From Maratus speciosus (Eukaryota; Arthropoda; Arachnida; Araneae; Salticidae), in the NCBI GenBank assembly GCA_963932465.1, contig OZ010786.1, positions 537,791,073 to 537,855,072 of the forward strand: DNA of 64,000 nt, read 5' to 3'. The position numbers and the translations under genes are program-made. Positions 57,530 to 64,000 of this stretch are shown in pieces. The notes beneath the pieces were generated by a model. It made no database searches and was not told the DNA's origin. It saw nothing but the letters and a program-made list of their open reading frames with translations. How positions within the stretch are numbered: position 1 is the stretch's first letter; the number at the start of each line of letters is the position of its first letter.

Positions 57530-58300
57530 ACATGTGGAAGTAAAGTTGTAAGTTAAATTTTACTAAAAAAATATAATTTTTGACTTTTTAAATATTTTTA
57601 GCATTAATTTGGCCTAATGAGAAAATAATATATTTTTAACAAACTGTAAAACGAGGAAAGAGAATTAAAAAATAAAAGTGAAGAAAATTATCAATATCAA
57701 ATAATACAGCATTTGTATAAAAATTAATGTGACCTTTTCTTCTAATGCGTCTCTACGTCGTTGCGATCATGTTACAGGCGGGTTCTCTAGAGGCGTAGAT
57801 AAGTCCACTTCAAGACTCGCCAAGCGCCTTAGAAGATTCCGAGCTGTTCGAAACATGGTTTTAGTGGATTCCTGTACCAAGTTTCAGTGAAGCTTGAAAA
57901 TTCACGTTTCTCTCGGATACCGCAGCGCCATTAATTTCTGTGCGAGATTTAGAAATTGGACTGATCGTATTTAATGGAAGGGTCAATCGAGTGGTTATTG
58001 GCATTGCTGCCAATTGGAAGCTGCAACTTGACAATCCACCAAGCCACACCTGCTACCTAATCAACGACTACGTGAACCAAAACGACAGTGCAACGCATCC
58101 CGAGTATTTCTACAGTCCCAATCTGGCCTTACCTGTTTCCGCGAGTGAAGGCAACTTACTAACAATACCACCATGTGACCAAAGCGGGGGTTAAAATCTA
58201 TGCGATGCGCTGCTTTAAGGACGTTCCTGAAAAATTAGTTCTAGGGAGCCTTCCAAGGTTGAGAACTCGATGGCAGGAATATGTCAATGCCCCATAGTCT
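57530..58300. other. Moderately GC-rich unassigned segment
   Basis: From about 57,730 the base composition rises clearly over the flanks, ending near 58,290. An open frame of ~84 codons (plus, 57,940-58,194) reads RDLEIGLIVFNGRVNRVVIG and later NPPSHTCYLINDYVNQND. The opposite strand is also open for ~62 codons (57,861-58,049). I recognise neither, and the start would have to be non-AUG or an upstream splice. It could be a host exon, a transposon fragment or an old gene remnant. Confidence 0.35.
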
Positions 58301-58532
58301 TATTTGGAAGTATTTTAATTATTTTTAGTGATATCTTTAATACATATTATTGCGAATTACTATACGAACTACTATCTCATTACTATACTAAACCTGTATA
58401 AAGGTGTTCAAATATGCATACTAAAAAGAATATCTCGCAATACTATTCCAATTTATCTGTTAAAGCAAGATTTGTTTACCATATAATTTGAAAAATTTTA
58501 GAATTTATATATGTTGAATTTTTTTAATCTAT

Positions 58533-58564
<32 letters not shown>

Positions 58565-59640
58565 ATATTGTAATAATTATATATATTATAATATTAATTA
58601 TATATAATTATATATATATATATATATGTCGACCATAATAAAGCCATCAATATAGTTTTCATGAATTAACGGGAAGTCATCCCAATCATGTATTGAAATT
58701 TCCGATATATGCGTATTCGAAAAATCCAAAGGAATACACGAAAGCAATTACACCTTTGAGTTCAACATATCGAAATGAAAAAAAAAAGTTATAGGGATTA
58801 ATTAATTGTAATTCAAATAGATATATTTTAAATAGAGGCTTACAAGAAAAATAAAATCATTCGGTTATTAATTTACATTATCTCCTTTTATTATTTCTAT
58901 TGAAATCACTAATGAAAATACACAATTTGCTTAAAATAAATATTGAAATTTCTACTTCACGGAGATAATACACTAAAATTGGATAACAAAAGAAATGGTT
59001 CATTTATTTTTTTAAAAGCACTTTAAAGACATTAAAATCAGAAGAATTTTTGTAAAACTAATAAAATAACTTTTAATTTTATTTTTAAATCATAAAAGAT
59101 GTAAAAAGTATAATTTCTTTAGTTTTACAAAATGAAAAAAAAAAAGTATAAATAATTATTTATAATATAACTTTTTCCTAATAAAAAAATCAGTATGTTC
59201 TAAAGAAATATGCTTTTTTTAACTTTTGTGCAAAACTTTTTAATAATATCTGAAAAAAAAAACTACTGACTTAAAAGAGTTTTGTAAAATTATTAAATAA
59301 TTTATTAGTTTTTTCCATCTCCTAAAATGTTCTTTTTTTTTCTTTTATATTCAAGTGTCTTTGAAAGAAAATATTAATATACGGAATGTCACAAAGGAAA
59401 AAATAATAAATGAAAAAAAAACAATAACTTAGAATAAGGTTTTTTTCTCGTCTGAGTATATAAAATTAGATAATTTTATAAAATTTCATTAGGCTTTTTA
59501 CATAATATTTTAAGAGGAAATAGGAATTACTTGAAAATAAAATAATTTTCGAATAACTCTTTTAGTAAAAATGCAATATGTATGTTGCATTTTAAAAACA
59601 TATGAAAATTTTTCTAGTTGAAATGAGTAACTGGCTGTTA
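58301..59640. other. AT-rich DNA with (TATC)n and (TA)n
   Basis: Extremely AT-rich, with about nine TATC units near 58,530-58,565 and TA-rich palindromes to 58,626. No coding or element signatures. Confidence 0.65.
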
Positions 59641-61560
59641 CGATATTAGTAGTAGATCACATCCAGAAGTAATAGGGTAGTACACGTTGTAAAAACAGGG
59701 AAATTCGATTCTGTTGTACTAGTATAACGAAAACTGGAATCCTGTCGTGCCAAAGACAACGACATTGACGTTATATATGTTGATTTGAAAGTTGTATCAG
59801 TCGACGAGTGAAAGCCATAGAATAAATTTTTCCGTGAAATTTTCCCCAGAAATAACTAAGACAAAATGTAAATTCAGCTCAGTATTTTATTTAAATATCT
59901 TTCGGCGGCGCAGTTTCCACCAAGAATATTAGCCATCGCTTCATAGTACAAATTTAGGGATGAACAAAGTTGTAGATAATCGAATACGTGGGCGTTGACC
60001 AGGGGGTGGTATGGAAAATGGAAATACGACAAAAATCTGCTGAGACACAGCGAGCATCGTCTTTTTGTGCGTCAAGTGTAGGAATACAAATATGACGTAG
60101 GTCGCGCTCTCAACCAATTAATAATTAAGAATACCACGCCATTGAAAATATTTGGCACAAAAACTGAAACTTGTTTCCTTTCGCTAATGTGGAAAAATCT
60201 CGCGAAATTCGAAAAATCGCTCATAATCGCATTGAACGTCGCAATAAAATCCGTGAAATTAAAATTCTTAGACGAAATGTTTGAAACAGAATTCATTTTA
60301 CGAATGCCAAAAAGTAATCGCTGCACTTTTAAAAAAAAGCTAAATATTTTATTGAAACTCGCCTTAAAAGTCCTGTTAGAAATTCCCTAAATAATAAAAA
60401 AAATCTAAATGATCACAAATCGCTGGAGTCAAAATTTACTAAAAATGCTAAAAATCCTTTTGTAATAGATTAATATTCAAAAATTGCTGGCATTGAAAAT
60501 TATTGAAATGTGTAAAACATTATAATCGAATTTTTTTCTCAGTAGGCAAAAATTCAACGCAGGACCTAGAAATCTCCAAAAATTAAATTCAATTTTGCAT
60601 TCAAAATCACTAAATTTCGCAGAATCAAAATGAACAAAATTTACTATATTAAGCTAAAAATTTAAAACCGAATTCCTTTTATTAATTTCAAATATTTGCC
60701 ATGGAACTGGAAAAAATGGTAAAAATTGCAATGAAAATCGCATCAAATCGTTAAAATTCAAAAATCATGTCACCATTATCTCAGCCCATGTTCTACCAAA
60801 AAACTGGTGGTGAGATAATTTTTGAGAACGTGACACAACACAAACGTGCGCACATAACACGTGTTAATTTACAGTGTTACATCACTATTGCAAACTTATT
60901 TTTGACATCGGCAACATTTAGCAACTAGAAATAAAAACAGAAATGATTAAAATCTGCGCTTTGCCAAAACTTGCTTTCCCTTCAGGTCGCTTCTCTAGAA
61001 AAGTCTTGCGTTTCCTAGAAAATCGTGCTGATGGAGGGGCTTTTCCTTAATGTTTTAATTTATGATCCCACTCATGAGACAGTTGTAGGGCAAATAGTAC
61101 GCATTACAGTTCGCGTAAGCTTGGGAAGCTCGTACAGACGTAAATTCATAGAGAATTTGTGGCAATCTCTGCTTCGCATTACCTCGTATGCAGTAGGAAC
61201 AGTCAGAAGCGTCGTGCCGACTTCACCGTAAGAGTTTTTTAATTTACATTACCGGAAGAAAAACAATAAATATTCCAACTCGCCTACATTTTTCAATCGT
61301 TCTGTGATCTTTAAAAAAAGAAAAGGAGTCTAAAAAAGAAATTGGAGGAGGTAGACGTCATCAACAGCGTCCGCTGGCGACCTTTGACCTCTAAACGTTT
61401 TACAAAAATCAATAAAAAAAGAAATGGAGCTCCTAACCACATAAAACGTTACCAACGCACGGTAGGAGATTTACCGATTCTAGCTGGCCAAAAGTCCATT
61501 TTTAAAAGTTTATCCCAGCGTAATTTATTTTTTGCCTGTTATAGCTATATAATATAATTG
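59641..61560. other. Unassigned, repeat-like DNA of mixed composition
   Basis: Patches of higher GC (59,900-60,110 and 60,960-61,230) alternate with AT-rich sequence full of AAAAATCGC/AAATTCGC words. A hairpin ATTATCTCA/TGAGATAAT lies at 60,777-60,823. Frames at 60,072-60,390 (both strands), 61,025-61,231 and 61,342-61,557 are open for 68-84 codons without known motifs. It looks like decayed transposon sequence, but no termini were found. Confidence 0.35.
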
Positions 61561-62459
61561 TTTGGTCCACAGACTAGTGCAAAATTGATGCTTCTTAGTA
61601 GCAATAAATCAATAAATTTGAGTATAATTGTTTAATCTGTTAGTGGAAATGAAATTAAATATACTGCTCGGCTATGGACGGTATGAAGAAAATACGGACT
61701 TTATTTTATCTGATTTATGTGAATAAGTGTTGCACATATCAGCTGTTATTTCATATTTAATGTCTCAAAAATCTTTTTTTTTTTTACATATTTTTATTTT
61801 TAATATAGAAAAAAGTTGTATGGTAAATCATGATAAGCTCAATTTTTGATACCATTAAATAGTTTAGTTTATTACCTTTTCGTTCCAATTTAATTTGGAT
61901 TCCTTTATCTGCCTTCAAAGTTTTCAGAATTGTTTTTAACTTCATAAGTCTAAATAAAATTTCATGAAATTTTAGTTCAAGTACCATTTTTCAATTATCA
62001 AAGTCAGTAGATTTTAAGTCGGTCATATATGCAAACTTTTCCGCCATTATACAACAACAACAAGATTTAAAATGTAACGAAAATGTGAATTTGATTGAAA
62101 ATGCTTTGTGTATGTAGGGACATTACTATGAAGAGGACATGAAATTTTGCAAGCACCAAATGTTTAATTTTATGACCAAATTTGAACAAAAGCTACCAGT
62201 TGTATTTAGATATCAAAAGACAAATTCATATAAAATCTGTTACTTCGGTGCAAATTTGAGTGCTTACATAATTGATCCAGACAAATTCTCGAAATTCAGA
62301 TTGGATATAATGCAAAATATAATGCAGACATTTTCCATGATGTCTTATGATTTCCATTCTTTACATAGGGTTCTGCTGTGCAGAGATAAATAAACAATAG
62401 AATATAGAACACAGCAAATTTCGTTATAGGTGTCGAATGTTTGTCTCGTATCTTAAATT
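61561..62459. other. AT-rich non-coding DNA
   Basis: No element ends. The 84-codon frame at 62,139-62,393 (starts MKFCKHQMFNF) shows no recognisable domain; its composition matches the flanking DNA. Confidence 0.55.
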
Positions 62460-62463
62460 TTAA

Positions 62464-63212
62464 GGGGTCTTGTACCTTTTAAACGCGAAGGAATTTAACG
62501 AAGAAATTCAAAGTTTGAATTAGAATAGCTTCAAAATATTTTTATTTATAAACATGAAATTTTGGATATTTATTAAACAGATTGTGCTTTGTAATTTGTC
62601 GTCATTAAAAATTTATTAGACGTTACAGAATTTGTGTATTGTTGAAATCAAAATAGCTCTTTTTATTTACCCACAAGTCATTGCGCGCATGATATCTTGA
62701 GAAAGTATGTATAAATTGTCATAAAATTTTGTAAAGGTACTAAACATATATGTGTGTTTAAAATGAACTACTCTTAGGTCAAATTTATTTCATTAACTAT
62801 ATAAAAAATATTTTTGTAAAAAAAAAAAAAAATAAATAAAATCGTATTTTTAATGAATAAAAATAATCATAACTAAAAATAGTACCATTGTAAATACTTA
62901 AAAATAGTTCATTTTAAACACACATATTTGTTTAGTATCTTTATCAAATTTCATGACAATCCGTACATACTTTCTCAAAATATCATGCGCTTAATGACTT
63001 CTGGAGTAAAAAAAAGAGCTATTTTGATTTCAACAATACACAAATTCTGTTAAATGCTAATAAACTTCTCATAATAGAATATAACAAAGCACAATCTGTT
63101 TAATCAATATCTAAAATTTCATGTTTATATATTAAAAGGTTTTGAAGATAGACTAATTCAAACTTTGATGTTTTTTGTTAATTTTCGACGCTTTTAAAAG
63201 GAACAAGACCCC
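62464..63212. mobile_element. TTAA-flanked long-TIR element (749 bp)
   Basis: GGGGTCTTGTACCTTTT at the left and the complement of GGGGTCTTGTTCCTTTT at the right are flanked by TTAA (62,460-62,463 and 63,213-63,216). The arms match inverted for ~320 bp (AAACATGAAATTTTGGATAT; CAGATTGTGCTTTG; AAATCAAAATAGCTCTTTTT; AGAAAGTATGTA) around a ~110-bp A-rich core. TTAA duplication indicates a piggyBac- or Kolobok-type MITE; the GGGG ends do not decide between them. Confidence 0.88.
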
Positions 63213-63216
63213 TTAA

Positions 63217-64000
63217 TAGAATTTTAGAAAAACAACATATGATTTGTTATTATAATAATACAAAAATTATTTTTTCACTGAGATTCCATACCGTTAAGAA
63301 AGTATCATTAAAAGTGTCAACAAGACCGTAAAATCATGCGTTAAGCAGATTAAGAAGTAATTTTTAACACATTCATATTAATATAATACAATTCCATAGT
63401 TTAATAACGCGAAAAACGATGTCTAAGCAATAAATTGTAAAATGCTTAACACATTTGAAAACACAATTTCAACCAACGTCGAAAAATAACTGAATCTTTT
63501 ACACATCCCTGTATATGAATTCAAAAATTATCATATAATACATAATATGCTAAAATTTAGAACGGTTAGGGAGTGCATAGCACAGTTGAAAATTCCCCTT
63601 CAGCAATTTCCTTCAATAAACGGAAGTGTACTTCAGATGTTTTGTGCAGCCCTTTATATGATGTTTAAACTTTGTACACACTAATTAGTATGTAATTTTA
63701 TTTTTAATTTAAAAAGCGTTCCACAACTGAAAACGCACGTCCAGTTATTGTTCATAAATGATTTATTTTCTGTGCCCCTGTATATGAAAGATGAAAGCTT
63801 CGTACATCATATTCAACATAAAGTATCGTATAGAGCACCTCGGAGATATATATCAATTTAAATAGGTTTGAAATAGTTTAATACTAAGAAAATACACCAT
63901 AAACGATTTTTCTCCATAAACCGTAATGTAGGGTAATTCTTTTTAGTGTTCCTATAAATGATCGATAAAAGCTGTCCATACCATATTCTATAGAAAGAAG
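63217..64000. other. AT-rich DNA with P repeat relics
   Basis: No genes. Near 63,830-63,945, TATATCAATTTAAATAGGTTTGAAATAG and CCATAAACCGTAATGTA match the P repeat core. A CTGTATATGAAAGATGAAAGC block (63,780) recurs weakly near 63,950, a ~170-bp period. Confidence 0.5.

Overview
This is AT-rich nuclear DNA from an animal, probably an arthropod. I lean towards a chelicerate such as a spider, but only from the general look of the repeats. There are long (TA)n, (TAA)n and T/A homopolymer tracts, many Tc1/mariner-type inverted-repeat elements with TA target duplications, tRNA-derived SINE sequence and minisatellites. I found no convincing host protein-coding exon, no rRNA, no CRISPR and no bacterial-style operon. 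Nearly everything that can be named is a transposable element or a repeat. The recognisable coding sequence is decayed transposase, plus one 49-codon intact miniature transposase frame.

Layout. 0-6 kb: a 209-bp palindrome, a non-autonomous hAT with a perfect 8-bp target duplication, and a Tigger/pogo-like element. 6-14 kb: two diverged copies of a host segment (6.9-10.5 and 12.5-14.2 kb). The first is split by a GGGGAGAC-ended element that itself carries a tRNA-bearing insertion; the second is split by a CACTG element. A 155-bp-TIR element lies between them. 15-28 kb: a decayed array of a ~730-bp unit (four long copies and one short one), interrupted by two Tc1 elements with dead transposases, a SINE and a long-TIR element with palindromic ends. 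28-32.6 kb: a second copy of the GGGGAGAC element with different nested insertions, then an element whose interior repeats an AGGAGAGATNGCGC motif and keeps a zinc-finger-like transposase tail.

32.6-41.7 kb: the most striking structure. Outer inverted arms of ~135-155 bp enclose about 31 copies of a ~151-bp minisatellite in three blocks. The arrays have hairpin starts and matching ends, and one array is split by a 3.3-kb segment containing its own ~790-bp tandem duplication and four G11-12 runs. 42-51 kb: AT-rich sequence with diverged duplications and two mariner-type deletion derivatives placed head to tail at 45.6-46.8 kb. 51.6-53.4 kb: a ~325-bp tandem repeat with a palindromic core and a palindromic MITE. 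55.7-57.0 kb: a third Tc1-type pseudogene. 57-64 kb: unassigned, slightly GC-richer segments and a TTAA-flanked long-TIR element.

The elements do not form a pathway. Their nesting gives a relative history, because paralogous copies in the same window supply empty sites that define several insertions.
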